From Deinandra increscens subsp. villosa (Eukaryota > Streptophyta > Magnoliopsida > Asterales > Asteraceae), in the NCBI GenBank assembly GCA_039602395.1, contig JBCNJP010000017.1:25750275-25814274 (forward strand): a stretch of DNA of 64,000 nt. The letters run 5' to 3'. This document shows, one piece after another, positions 22,845 to 35,118 of this stretch. Position 1 is the first letter of the stretch; every line of letters begins with the position of its first letter. The position numbers were made by a program, and so were the translations under genes. Below the pieces are notes generated by a model, which was not told the DNA's origin, did not search any database, and was given only the letters and a program-made list of their open reading frames with translations.

Positions 22845-24580
22845 TCACCCTTTAGCCCTACAATTTAACCAAAAGAAACACAAAAACTCCATCTCAGATA
22901 TCAAGTGCTCCAACTTCGATCTCTTGTTGTAGAAGACTATATCGTTCCGGTTTCTCCATAGAATCCACACTACGGCTCGCATCACCACATCCACAAGGGA
23001 ATGTTTCGCATTGCCAACATCCCCTCCTGGGTCCTGGATTAACAAGTCCTACACATCGAAGGCCAAAAACATAGGAAGTTTACACCATTGGCCCATAATA
23101 GTCCATATCATCGAAGCCAACGAGAATCGGTTAAGATATGCTGCTCATTCTCTTCCACCTCCAAACACACCGGACACACGAGGGACGTCACCGGAATACC
23201 CCTCCATGCAAGCCCCACAGCCGGTGGCAGTCTCCTTCTAACAACCCGCCATAACAAAATGTTAGCCTTTGCAGGCACCAGCTTGCTCCACCGGAAGGCC
23301 ATGATATCCTCAGACCAATACCATTTCATCAACGAAGCACAAAATCCTTTAACGGAAAACTGACAAGAATCATCCCCCGCCCACTTCCAGCCCTCCCCAT
23401 CTTTCACAAAAAGGCGATCCAGCGCCACATCCTTCTTGTTCAGCCCATTCCCAACCTTCGAAATGGCAGCCCACACCCCTGCCCCATTCTTCTTATCTGG
23501 AACCAGACTAACAGTGCCCTCACTACCTCCGTGTAACACGTCGATGATCTTTCGCCATAAAGCAGACCCCTCCGACTTATACATCCAGACCCACTTAGTT
23601 AACAGGCTAAGTTTTTGGCTTCCAACGACACTAGCCCAAGCCCACCATCACGAACATGTAACATGACCGTCTCCTTCCTGATCCAGTGAATTTTACGTTT
23701 CCCCAGATCGTCACCCCACAGGAAATTGAAGCGTATACTGTCAAGCCTCTTTATCACCTTCGTCGAGGCCTTGAAAATAGAGAATAAGTACATCCGAAGG
23801 CTGTCCAAAAAATCTTTGATCAGGACAAGACGCCCCCCCCCCCCCCCACTAGATAGCCTTCGAGCCTTCCACCCCGACAACCTAGCTTCAAAACAGTCGA
23901 TAACCGGCTTCCAACTCGCGATTCTATTCATATTCAGCCCGAAAGGCAGCCCTAAGTGCACCGCAGGCAGCTCAGTCCCTTTACACCTTAAAAGCGAAGA
24001 CATCCTCTCTAACTTCCTGAAAATCACAATTAACACCAAACAAAGAGCATTTATTTAAGTTGACCTTAAGCCCCGAGACAAGGAAAAAAGCTCTCAACAT
24101 CCGTCATAAATTCACGATGTTAGCTTTCGACCACAATCCTAACACCAATGCGTCATCCGTGAACAATAAGTTGTGAACAATAAGGCATCCATTCAGAATC
24201 AGAATTCCATGAAAAATCCCCACACAACCCGCCTTTTCCATCATCCATAAAAAGGCCTCCATAACAACAAGAAACAAAAAAGGGGAGATAGGATCTCTTT
24301 GGCGAAGCCCCCTAGAACATTGGAATTCCCACGTTGGGGAGCCATTAACAAGAACCGAGGCCTGAGAGGATTGAAGCCAACCCCGAATCCAAGCACACCA
24401 TTTCTCCGAGAAATTCATTTGCTTCAAGATGGAAATTAATAAGTCCCATTCAATAGATTCGTAGGCCTTCTCAAAATCAATTTTAAAGATCATCAACTTG
24501 TTCTTCACCCTCTTACTCAACGAGCTGATCTCATTAACAATAAACGGTCCGTTAATGATATTTCTCTTAGCCACAAAAGT
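22845..24580 (-). pseudogene. LINE-2 ORF2, C-terminal part
   Basis: Continuation of the reverse transcriptase after the Tekay-2 insertion. Visible are MTFVAKRNIINGPFIVNEI, IFKIDFEKAYESIEWD, SRGLRQRDPISPFLF, and LLFTDDALV as the catalytic motif (FTDD rather than FADD). RLVLIKDFLDSL and the RVT zinc-binding region (CPVCLEVEENEQHIL) follow. A C homopolymer on the plus strand at about 23831-23847 shifts the frame at a glycine run. It was one gene with 35119-36733 before the insertion; the AAATG at both breakpoints is the target duplication. Confidence 0.85.
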
Positions 24581-24585
24581 CATTT

Positions 24586-27118
24586 TGTCACACCCCCAAT
24601 TTACCACTAACGGAGTTTATACCGTCGAGGGGTGCGACTAGACCAGGATCCACAACCATAGTTACAAATACTAAACGAATCAGGGTTAGTTCAAACACAA
24701 GTTATAAATCAAAGTCTTAAATTACATACGCAGCGGAAAAATAATTGTCCTTAGCACTAACCACGTGCTTTACATAAATGTTGTTTTAAATTCCCAATTT
24801 AGTTTAAATAAAAGTAAACATCCTCTGTGCCATGCCAACCTCCAGCGGATACTCCTTAGCGATCTGCAAAAGTTTAAACCACGCAAGTGTCAACCTAACA
24901 GTTGGTGAGTTCATAGTGGGCTTGTCATGCATTGGCCCGGTCTCATAATCATAATTCGTGTCAAGGTATACTTACAAGTTATTTATTTGTGAAAAGCAAT
25001 GCTCGTAATTAAATCTCAGTTTATAAATGGTTTGTCCGTGACCTACGTCATCGGGTATGTACTAGTTCCGTAAAGTTAAAGGACTCAACCGATATCGCGG
25101 GTAGCTAATCCGTTGTTCCATTCTCTAAGGAAGTTTGTACCAAAGCTGACTTATTTTGTGGGGGCCGAGCCATCCCGTACGGTGCGGACCTACGTCATCG
25201 CGGTTTTTGCCTCCCCCGTGTCCTCCCCGGGACTACGGTCAAATAGGCTGATATTGTTCCTCCGTGCACTCCCCGTGCCACAGGGCGGAGTTTGTCAAAC
25301 TCCAGTAGATTTACCCAACATCCCCTCGCTTTACAATTAATGGCACAATTTTAGTTGAGGACTTTTAAGTTATAAGGCATCCTTAGAAAACATGTGATAT
25401 CATATGGTTCAGACTTTAACCTACACTAGCCATATTAAAACGTTTTCAGTTTTGTTTTCAGAAACAGTTTGTTTAAGTCCACAAGTGTTTCCCATAAAAA
25501 CACTTCTGTTCATCAAGTGGGTGCCGAGCATTCCCGAATTCTCATGTATTTGTCAGCATTGTTTTTCGTTAAGTTGTTCGGTGTGGCCCAAACGGACTCA
25601 CAGTAAACGGGTTAGTGACACTCACCTTGGGTTGCACTGCTACACTTGCTAAGTATCCAAGTTATGTTTGCTTAACGAAGACCTAGAACACGTTTAGGTC
25701 TTAAGTATTAGTTTCGTGTCTAATCTTTACTTAACGCCACTATGGCCCATAACATAGCGCGTTGCAACTATGACTCGACATACCGACACACGACACCAAT
25801 GGTTGATCATAACAAGGGTTCATATAAATCAGATATCAAGCATGCTTCATCATGGCATAATCATGTAAGTCATGGCATAACACTTAAGCAAATTTCACAA
25901 GTTTGGTTTTTAGGTCAGGTCTTAGTTTCGCTAGCATAGTTTCGCTAGGCAGTTTCGCTGGGTGCACGGGCAGCACTTTCGCTAGGCAATGCCCGGTGAC
26001 ACAGTTTCGCTAGGCTAGTTTCGCCCGAAACTGCTGACGCAGTTTCGCTAGCCTAGTTTCGCTGGGAAACTGGTTTGAACTTTCGTTCAGGTATTTCGCT
26101 CGGTAGTTTCGTTCGAGCAGGTCTGGTCAGTTTCGCTAGCGACACTATAGTTTCGCTCGGCAGTGTCGCTGAATGAAGGCCTAATTTCGCCACATAGTTT
26201 CGCCCAGAGAACACTCAGTTTCGCTGGTCGCGAAAAACAAACGGATTTGCCTAAAAATCAACCTAACGGCTTCTGATCTTACATGCAATTCATTATTTAG
26301 CATACATAGGCATTTACCAACATAAATCAAGCAACTTTAACACGTTTAACATGCAGTTTCATCATCAAATCACCAAAATAAGTTCAAAACCCTAAAATGA
26401 CCAAAATGATCTAGATCCCTAACATGGTTGGATTCTAAACGTAAAGTCATCAACTTTATGATAGATCTAGCATCCTAAAGCATATTTACAGAAGATCAAG
26501 CAATATCATGAAGGTTTGGTCATGCTTTTTAAGAAAAACACATATAAAACACAAAATGGAGGTTTTTGGGACTCACGGTTCGATCTCCTAGCTTGGTAGA
26601 TGATGGTTTGGGGCTGAGATCTCGACAACTCGGTGTGAACCTCGACTGACCAGAATCTCCAGGAGAAAAGAGTGTGTGTGTGTTTGTTGTGAAATGAGGC
26701 AAATGAGGCTACTAGGGTTTACTAAGTTTATTTATATCAGAGGCTAGTTTCGCTGGCAGTTTCGCTGGCCAGGCGAAACTAGCTCTGGTCACGAGTTAAC
26801 GGGTAGCTTAGCTGGCTACCGGGCGACACTATAGTTTCGCCCGTTAGTTTCGCTGGCTACCAAAACAGGTCAATTTTCACATAATCAAGTATTTACAATT
26901 AATCGTGCTATTCACAATATTAAATCATGCATTTAAATCACATTGCACATAATGACATCAATAAATGAGCACATAACGCATATGGGCGGGTTCGGTGATC
27001 AACCAAAGGACGTGGACGTATTCGGCCTAGTTAAGCATTGGTTACTAAGTTAACACTTATAATCGTAACTAACGGACTTGTCTAACGGAAGTTAACCTTG
27101 AAATTCTCGGGTGTCACA
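24586..27118 (-). repeat. 3' LTR of Tekay-2
   Basis: Starts TGTCACACCCCCAATTTACC and ends GAAATTCTCGGGTGTCACA on the plus strand. It contains about 25 scattered copies of AGTTTCGCT or near variants, in two clusters (25920-26220 and 26740-26860), some in the opposite sense (AGCGAAACT). Confidence 0.96.
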
Positions 27119-27256
27119 TCATTCCCCTGAAATTGGAATTTTCGTCCTGAAAATTATTCTTGTGTCGTAGCGTTCGCAGCATCAGCTGTCGTCGTTGCTG
27201 TCGTCGCTGGGGAAAGAAAGCAAAAAGTTTTAGGGTTGTCACATCCTCCTCCTGTT
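27119..27256 (-). promoter_or_regulatory. Polypurine tract of Tekay-2 and a second LTR-start relic
   Basis: The functional tract is at the LTR edge: the minus strand reads TTTCAGGGGAATGA before TGTGACACCCG. About 120 bp inside, at 27236-27256, the minus strand reads AACAGGAGGAGGA followed by TGTGACAACCC, another PPT plus LTR-start junction. The second start resembles the LTR of Tekay-1 (TGTGACAACCC) rather than that of Tekay-2. Confidence 0.7.
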
Positions 27257-27277
27257 AAGGAATTTTGGTCCCCAAAA

Positions 27278-30200
27278 TTAAATTATACCTTGAGTTTCTG
27301 TGGACGTTTGCTCAAACAAGTGAGGATACTTTTTCTTCATCTGATCCTCACGTTCCCAAGTATATTCAGGTCCACGCCTTGAGTTCCATCGCACCTTGAC
27401 AATCGGAATCTTGCTACGTTTGAGGGCCTTCTCCTCGCGTCTCATGATTTCTATTGGTTGCTCAATAAATCTCAGATGTTCGTCAATTTCCAATTCCTCC
27501 AGAGGAATTATTTCAGTGTCTTCAGCCAGACATTTCTTTAGATTAGAAACGTGAAACACGTTGTGAACTCCATCGAGTTCAGCAGGGAGTCGTAATCGGT
27601 AGGCCACCGGGCCTACTTCCCCAATAATTTCAAACGGACCGATGTAGCGAGGATTTAACTTTCCACGCTTCCCGAAGCGTATCACTCCCTTCCAGGGAGA
27701 TACCTTCAACAATACTTTGTCACCCACCTCAAACTTTAGAGGTTTTCGGCGTTTGTCGGCATAACTCTTTTGTCGATCACGTGCTGCAGCTAGCCGTTGC
27801 CTGATTTGAATAATTCGCTCGGTCATATCATGGATAACTTCCGGTCCAGTGAGCCCTTTCTCACCCGTTTCAGCCCAACACACGGGCGATCTACATTTTC
27901 TGCCATACAGTGCTTCGAAAGGTGCAGCACCTATACTTGAATGATAACTATTGTTGTAAGAGAACTCCACCAGTGGAAGGTGAGTCTCCCAATCTTTCCC
28001 AAAGTCAAGGACGCAAGCTCGGAGCATATCTTCTAAGGTTTGAATGGTTCGTTCCGATTGACCATCCGTTTGTGGGTGATAAGCTGTACTCATATCTAGT
28101 CGGGTTCCCAATGCTTCCTGCATTGATTGCCATAATCGGGAAGTAAATCGAGGATCTCGATCGGAAATGATAGTCTTAGGCACACCGTGAAGCTTCACAA
28201 TTTTGTCGATGTACAGCTTTGTCAATTTATCCATATTATCACTTTCCTTCATCGGGATAAAATGTGCAGATTTGGTTAACCGATCGATGACAACCCAAAT
28301 CGCATCCGGTTGATTTGATCGATGAGGTAGTCCCGTTACAAAATCCATGGAGATGTCCTCCCATTTCCATTCTGGGATCTTTGGTTGTTGTAGTAAACCA
28401 GAAGGCTTTTGGTATTCAATCTTGACTCTTGAGCATGTTAAACACTTAGCCACATATCGAGCAATGTCGGCTTTCATATTCGGCCACCAATAAAGATTTT
28501 TCAAGTCCTGATACATTTTATCTGATCCGGGGTGTACCGAGTATCTTGACTTGTGAGCCTCGTCCATCACGAGCTCACGGAGATTTCCAAACAAAGGAAT
28601 CCAGATTCTGTCATTATAGTACGTGAGTCCATCGGACTTAACTTCAGAATGGCCATCTACACCACGCAGTGCTTCAGCTGCGAAGTTTTCTGCTTTCAAA
28701 GCTTCTCGTTGGCAGTCACGGATTCGAACCGGAAATCCCGTGTGAATAGTAAGTTGTAGCGCTCGTACCCTTCGAGGCTTTTCGTGCTCTTTTCGACTCA
28801 AGGCATCAGCCACAACATTGGCTTTTCCAGGATGATACTTAATTGCCAAATCATAGTCATTTAGTAACTCGACCCACCGTCGTTGTCGCATGTTGAGATC
28901 CTTTTGATCAAAGATGTGTTGTAAGCTCTTGTGGTCGGTAAATATTGTGCATTTCGTTCCATAGAGGTAATGTCTCCAAATCTTAAGTGCATGGACAACG
29001 GCTCCTAATTCCAAATCATGAGTCGTGTAGTTCTTTTCAGTATCCTTTAGTTGCCTGGACCCGTAGGCTATTAACTTGTCTCGTTGCATCAACACACATC
29101 CAAGTCCTTGAATCGATGCATCGCAGTAAACCACAAAGTCGTCAATTCCATCGGGTAACGCGAGAATTGGAGCTGAACATAGCATATCTTTGAGCGCTTG
29201 GAACGCGCGCTCTTCTTTTTCACCCCATCTATATTGCACTCCTTTGTGCGTTAAAGCTGTTAAGGGTTGAGCTATTTGTGAGAAACCCTTAATAAACCTT
29301 CGGTAATATCCGGCAAGTCCCAAAAATTGTCGGATTTCAGTCGGCGCTCTTGGGGTAGACCAATTCTTGATTGCTTCCACTTTAGCAGGGTCGACATGAA
29401 TCCCATTCTTATCGACAATGTGTCCAAGAAACTGGACTTCGCGAATCCAAAAATCGCACTTTGAAAACTTGGCATAAAGCTGTTCCTTACGGAGCAATTC
29501 CAATATAAGTCGCAGATGTTCCTCGTGTTCTTCCTTTGACTTGGAGTAGATCAAAATATCGTCGATGAAGACTATTACAAACTTATCGAGGTACGGCTTG
29601 CACACTCGATTCATCAGGTCCATAAACACAGCAGGTGCATTGGTTAGCCCAAACGGCATAACCAGGAACTCGTAGTGTCCATACCGAGTCCTAAAAGCAG
29701 TCTTAGGAACATCCTCCTCACGAACACGAAGTTGGTGATAACCAGACCGTAGATCGATTTTTGAGTAGTAGCTTGAACCCTGTAGCTGATCAAAAAGGTC
29801 GTCGATGCGAGGAAGTGGATATCGATTCTTGATAGTAACTTTGTTGAGCTCTCGGTAGTCGATACACATTCGGAACGTTCCATCCTTCTTCTTAACGAAT
29901 AATACCGGTGCTCCCCATGGAGACGAACTTGGACGAATAAAACCCTTGTCGAGTAGCTCTTGAAGTTGTGCGGAGAGTTCGTTGAGTTCACTTACAGCCA
30001 AACGGTAAGGTGCGCGTGCAATTGGAGCGGCACCTGGAGCCAAATCAATCCCAAACTCAACTTGTCGAAATGGAGGCAAGCCAGGCAGATCTTCAGGAAA
30101 TACATCTTGGAAGTCGCGAACTATCGGGTAATCATCAATTTTGCGCTCGGGATGTGTCGTGTCAGTGACGTTTGCGAGAATCGCGAAGTGACCCTTACGG

Positions 30201-32026
30201 AGGCATTTCTGAGCTTTAAGGAATGAAATAATGCCGGTGACTGTTCCACCTTTCTCACCTTGAACCGTTAATACTTTACCGTCTTCGAGTGGGATACGAA
30301 CCACTTTTTCTTGGCATAAAATTTCAGCTCGGTTTTCGGATAACCAATCCATTCCTACTATGACGTCGAAACTACCAATCGGGAAAGGCATAAGGTCAAT
30401 TCCTAGGGTATGGCCAGCTAGTTCTAACTTACAGCCCTTAACTATCTGAGTCGTATCATGAAGTTTACCATTTGCTAGTTCTACCACATATTTAGCATCT
30501 AAGTCGATCGGTTTAGCATTAATTAGTCTAGCAAATTTAGTGGAAATAAAGCTTCTTTCAGCACCAGAATCAAATAAAACAGTAGCAAAGAAACCGTTCA
30601 AAATAAATTTACCATTAATCACGTTGGCGTCATTGCGAGCTTCACCCTGGCCCATGACGAAAGCTTGACCTCTACCATTTCCACCATTCCCGTTATTACC
30701 ATTTCCGTTGCCATTCCCATTACCATTACCTCCACCGTTACCATTCCCACCGTTATTTCCCTGATTTCCGTTCCCTTGTCTTCTCAGCTGAGGGCAGTCT
30801 CTTTTAATGTGACCTTGAGCACCACACTCAAAGCAGCCACGGGCTCCCCCATTGTTGTTGTTCTGGTTCTGACCGTTGTTGTTCCCATTACCCCGATTGT
30901 TCCCATAGTTGTTTCCATGATTGTTGTTGTTCCTCCTGGGGCGGTTTTGCTGCTCGGGTAAAATTGCCCAACAGTCCTTCGCTTCGTGGCCTCCCTTACC
31001 ACACCTTTCACAGCTCAGACTCTTTCTGCAAATCCCAGCATGATGTTTCCCGCATTTGTTGCACATGGGTAGGTTACCCTTGTAGTTGCTCTGACCATTT
31101 CCGCCCTGGCGGTAGTTGCCACTGTTATTCCCGGACCTCTTGCTTTGACCTTGGGAGTTATAAGACCTCCCAGTGCTGTTTCCAACACTCTGAACATTCA
31201 TCGAGTTTTCAGGAGCTTCATCATCAGCCTTTCTCTTGCCACTCATGGCAGTCTTTTCAGTGACTCTTGCAGGAAGTGTACCTTTCTCAACTTCCTGATC
31301 AGTGAGCTTGTGAGCCAAACGGATGGCTTGTTGCACGTTCGCAGGGTTGCTGGCAGTCACCAATCCTTTGATTTGAGGCGCGAGGCCTTCCAGATAACGC
31401 TCAATGCGTTTGAACTCAGCATCGACCATTGTGGGGCATAGGACCTCATACTCATGATATCGTGCAGTGTACTGTTCGATTTCAGACCCAGACATCTTCA
31501 AATTCAGGAATTCACCCTCAAGCTTCTTGACTTGGTCACGTGGATAGTATTCTTCCATGATCAGCTCCTTAAACGCTGCCCACTGCATGTTATTAGCCGC
31601 GTCTAGCCCAACCATCTGAATTTCAGCGTTCCACCAGGAGAGTGCAGCTCCTTCGAAGGTACCAGTAGCAAACTTCACCTTGCTTTCAGCTGGGCAGTTA
31701 CACATGGAGAAAACCTTTTCGGACTTCTCAATCCACCTGAGGAGTCCTACAGCTCCTTCTTCGCCGGAAAATGTCATCGGCTTACAGTCCATGAAGGACT
31801 TGAACGTGCAGTGATGGTGGTTTCCTGATGCATAAATAGTTCGGATTTTAAAATTAAACAGGTCAAGATATAATTGCTTTGTGCCTTAACCGGCATAATA
31901 GTTACCCTGTGCGGCATATGCAGCTTGGACGGCTGCCACCGCGGCTTGCACATGTTCATTAATCATCGCTTGCAGCTGTGCAGGCGTCATGTTTATGTTG
32001 CCTCTCCCGTTTCCTCTTCCAGACAT
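27278..32026 (-). CDS. Tekay-2 gag-pol polyprotein, one intron
   Basis: Exon 1 (32026-31906) encodes 40 residues from MSGRGNGRGN. An 81-nt intron (31905-31825, GTAACT donor, ATCAG acceptor) follows; exon 2 continues in frame to 27278, 1,555 residues in all. Positions counted from the internal Met at 31792: gag core 1-180; CCHC knuckles about 243-275 and 320-334; a long Asn/Gly tract before and after; protease DSGA near 408; RT about 575-810 with FIDD at 742-745; RNase H from about 890; integrase zinc region about 1075-1120 and catalytic D1150, D1211, E1247 (35 residues apart, as in the family); chromodomain about 1440-1490 (KVRWNSRRGPEYTWERED). All catalytic residues are present. The product assembles particles, copies the RNA and integrates the DNA. 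Confidence 0.95.
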
Positions 32027-32569
32027 CTTGCTGAACAGTTAAAGTAGCCAATGTTCAGTCATAATTATACCTTATACATATCCCATAATATGTATATTAA
32101 CCATTTTCCCGTTATCCCACTATTAGTCCAGAAAAATTTTGTGCATAATGGAGGCGTCGTCGAGGAACGTCGAAAGTCGTAGGTAGCTATCGTCGAAAGT
32201 CGGCTTTCCCAATAAAGTCACCGTCGGCGTAGTCGTCGTAGTAGAAATCAGGACGTAGCGTGTAGCATCGTTTCGTTGTCGCTTTCCCCAGAGTAGTGTG
32301 CGTATTCGCGGTCGCATTTCGTATTCGTGTGTGAAAATTTCCTAAGGTCTTCCGTTAGACTACTTAGACACGGTCTATACATATATATTTATATATATAT
32401 ATATATATACATACGTATTAAGCCTTTACTTACATAGCAGAGCGAGTATCCCAGGTTGGCACGTAAAAATTTTGTCTTTGGGAATTTGTTTGTTCGTTTT
32501 GTAACCAAGGTTTTCAAGTTGCAGTTTCCAAATCGTTTTCAAAAATGATTCCAGTTCTCTGCAACTTAT
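32027..32569 (-). other. Leader of Tekay-2
   Basis: The sequence between PBS and gag start, about 540 bp, non-coding. It contains a TA microsatellite (about 32386-32408) and repeated GTCGTCG-type motifs. Unlike Tekay-1 it has no upstream ORF. Confidence 0.7.
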
Positions 32570-32585
32570 GGCTCTGATACCAATC
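32570..32585 (-). promoter_or_regulatory. Primer-binding site of Tekay-2 (tRNA-iMet)
   Basis: The minus strand reads TGGTATCAGAGCC three bases inside the LTR end, identical to the Tekay-1 site. Confidence 0.92.
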
Positions 32586-35118
32586 TGTCACACCCCCAAT
32601 TTACCACTAACGGAGTTTATACCGTCGAGGGGTGCGACTAGACCAGGATCCACAACCATAGTTACAAATACTAAACGAATCAGGGTTAGTTCAAACACAA
32701 GTTATAAATCAAAGTCTTAAATTACATACGCAGCGGAAAAATAATTGTCCTTAGCACTAACCACGTGCTTTACATAAATGTTGTTTTAAATTCCCAATTT
32801 AGTTTAAATAAAAGTAAACATCCTCTGTGCCATGCCAACCTCCAGCGGATACTCCTTAGCAATCTGCAAAAGTTTAAACCACGCAAGTGTCAACCTAACG
32901 GTTGGTGAGTTCACAGTGGGCTTGTCATGCATTGGCCCGGTCTCATAATCATAATTCGTGTCAAGGTATACTTACAAGTTATTTATTTGTGAAAAGCAAT
33001 GCTCGTAATTAAATCTCAGTTTATAAATGGTTTGTCCGTGACCTACGTCATCGGGTATGTACTAGTTCCGTAAAGTTAAAGGACTCAACCGATATCGCGG
33101 GTAGCTAATCCGTTGTTCCATGCTCTAAGGAAGTTTGTACCAAAGCTGACTTATTTTGTGGGGGCCGAGCCATCCCGTACGGTGCGGACCTACGTCATCG
33201 CGGTTTTTGCCTCCCCCGTGTCCTCCCCGGGACTACGGTCAAATAGGCTGATATTGTTCCTCCGTGCACTCCCCGTGCCACGGGGCGGAGTTTGTCAAAC
33301 TCCAGTAGATCTACCCAACATCCCCTCGCTTTACAATTAATGGCACAATTTTAGTTGAGGACTTTTAAGTTATAAGGCATCCTTAGAAAACATGTGATAT
33401 CATATGGTTCAGACTTTAACCTACACTAGCCATATTAAAACGTTTTCAGTTTTGTTTTCAGAAACAGTTTGTTTAAGTCCACAAGTGTTTCCCATAAAAA
33501 CACTTCTGTTCATCAAGTGGGTGCCGAGCATTCCCGAATTCTCATGTATTTGTCAGCATTGTTTTTCGTTAAGTTGTTCGGTGTGGCCCAAACGGACTCA
33601 CAGTAAACGGGTTAGTGACACTCACCTTGGGTTGCACTGCTACACTTGCTAAGTATCCAAGTTATGTTTGCTTAACGAAGACCTAGAACACGTTTAGGTC
33701 TTAAGTATTAGTTTCGTGTCTAATCTTTACTTAACGCCACTATGGCCCATAACATAGCGCGTTGCAACTATGACTCAACATACCGACACACGACACCAAT
33801 GGTTGATCATAACAAGGGTTCATATAAATCAGATATCAAGCATGCTTCATCATGGCATAATCATGTAAGTCATGGCATAACACTTAAGCAAATTTCACAA
33901 GTTTGGTTTTTAGGTCAGGTCTTAGTTTCGCTAGCATAGTTTCGCTAGGCAGTTTCGCTGGGTGCACGGGCAGCACTTTCGCTAGGCAATGCCCGGTGAC
34001 ACAGTTTCGCTAGGCTAGTTTCGCCCGAAACTGCTGACGCAGTTTCGCTAGCCTAGTTTCGCTGGGAAACTGGTTTGAACTTTCGTTCAGGTATTTCGCT
34101 CGGTAGTTTCGTTCGAGCAGGTCTGGTCAGTTTCGCTAGCGACACTATAGTTTCGCTCGGCAGTGTCGCTGAATGAAGGCCTAATTTCGCCACATAGTTT
34201 CGCCCAGAGAACACTCAGTTTCGCTGGTCGCGAAAAACATACGGATTTGCCTAAAAATCAACCTAACGGCTTCTGATCTTACATGCAATTCATTATTTAG
34301 CATACATAGGCATTTACCAACATAAATCAAGCAACTTTAACACGTTTAACATGCAGTTTCATCATCAAATCACCAAAATAAGTTCAAAACCCTAAAATGA
34401 CCAAAATGATCTAGATCCCTAACATGGTTGGATTCTAAACGTAAAGTCATCAACTTTATGATAGATCTAGCATCCTAAAGCATATTTACAGAAGATCAAG
34501 CAATATCATGAAGGTTTGGTCATGCTTTTTAAGAAAAACACATATAAAACACAAAATGGAGGTTTTTGGGACTCACGGTTCGATCTCCTAGCTTGGTAGA
34601 TGATGGTTTGGGGCTGAGATCTCGACAACTCGGTGTGAACCTCGACTGACCAGAATCTCCAGGAGAAAAGAGTGTGTGTGTGTTTGTTGTGAAATGAGGC
34701 AAATGAGGCTACTAGGGTTTATTAAGTTTATTTATATCAGAGGCTAGTTTCGCTAGCAGTTTCGCTGGCCAGGCGAAACTAGCTCTGGTCACGAGTTAAC
34801 GGGTAGCTTAGCTGGCTACCGGGCGACACTATAGTTTCGCCCGTTAGTTTCGCTGGCTACCAAAACAGGTCAATTTTCACATAATCAAGTATTTACAATT
34901 AATCGTGCTATTCACAATATTAAATCATGCATTTAAATCACATTGCACATAATGACATCAATAAATGAGCACATAACGCATATGGGCGGGTTCGGTGATC
35001 AACCAAAGGACGTGGACGTATTCGGCCTAGTTAAGCATTGGTTACTAAGTTAACACTTATAATCGTAACTAACGGACTTGTCTAACGGAAGTTAACCTTG
35101 AAATTCTCGGGTGTCACA
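32586..35118 (-). repeat. 5' LTR of Tekay-2
   Basis: 2,533 bp, the same length as the left LTR, with the same AGTTTCGCT clusters at 33920-34220 and 34740-34860. Being upstream of gag on the minus strand, it should supply the promoter. Confidence 0.96.

Larger units (their letters stand above)
24586..35118 (-). mobile_element. Tekay-2: intact Ty3/gypsy chromovirus
   Basis: LTRs at 24586-27118 and 32586-35118 have equal length (2,533 bp), their starts lie exactly 8,000 bp apart, and they differ by about ten substitutions by eye. The flanking CATTT at 24581-24585 and 35119-35123 is a perfect target duplication. PBS for tRNA-iMet and a PPT are present. A single spliced polyprotein is open end to end. 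This is the only element in the window that looks autonomous. It inserted into the reverse transcriptase of LINE-2. Confidence 0.97.

Noticed and set aside
25113..25939. Plus-strand ORFs repeated at 25113-25939 and 33113-33939
   Set aside because: They lie in the Tekay-2 LTRs, repeat because the LTRs repeat, and run opposite to the element.
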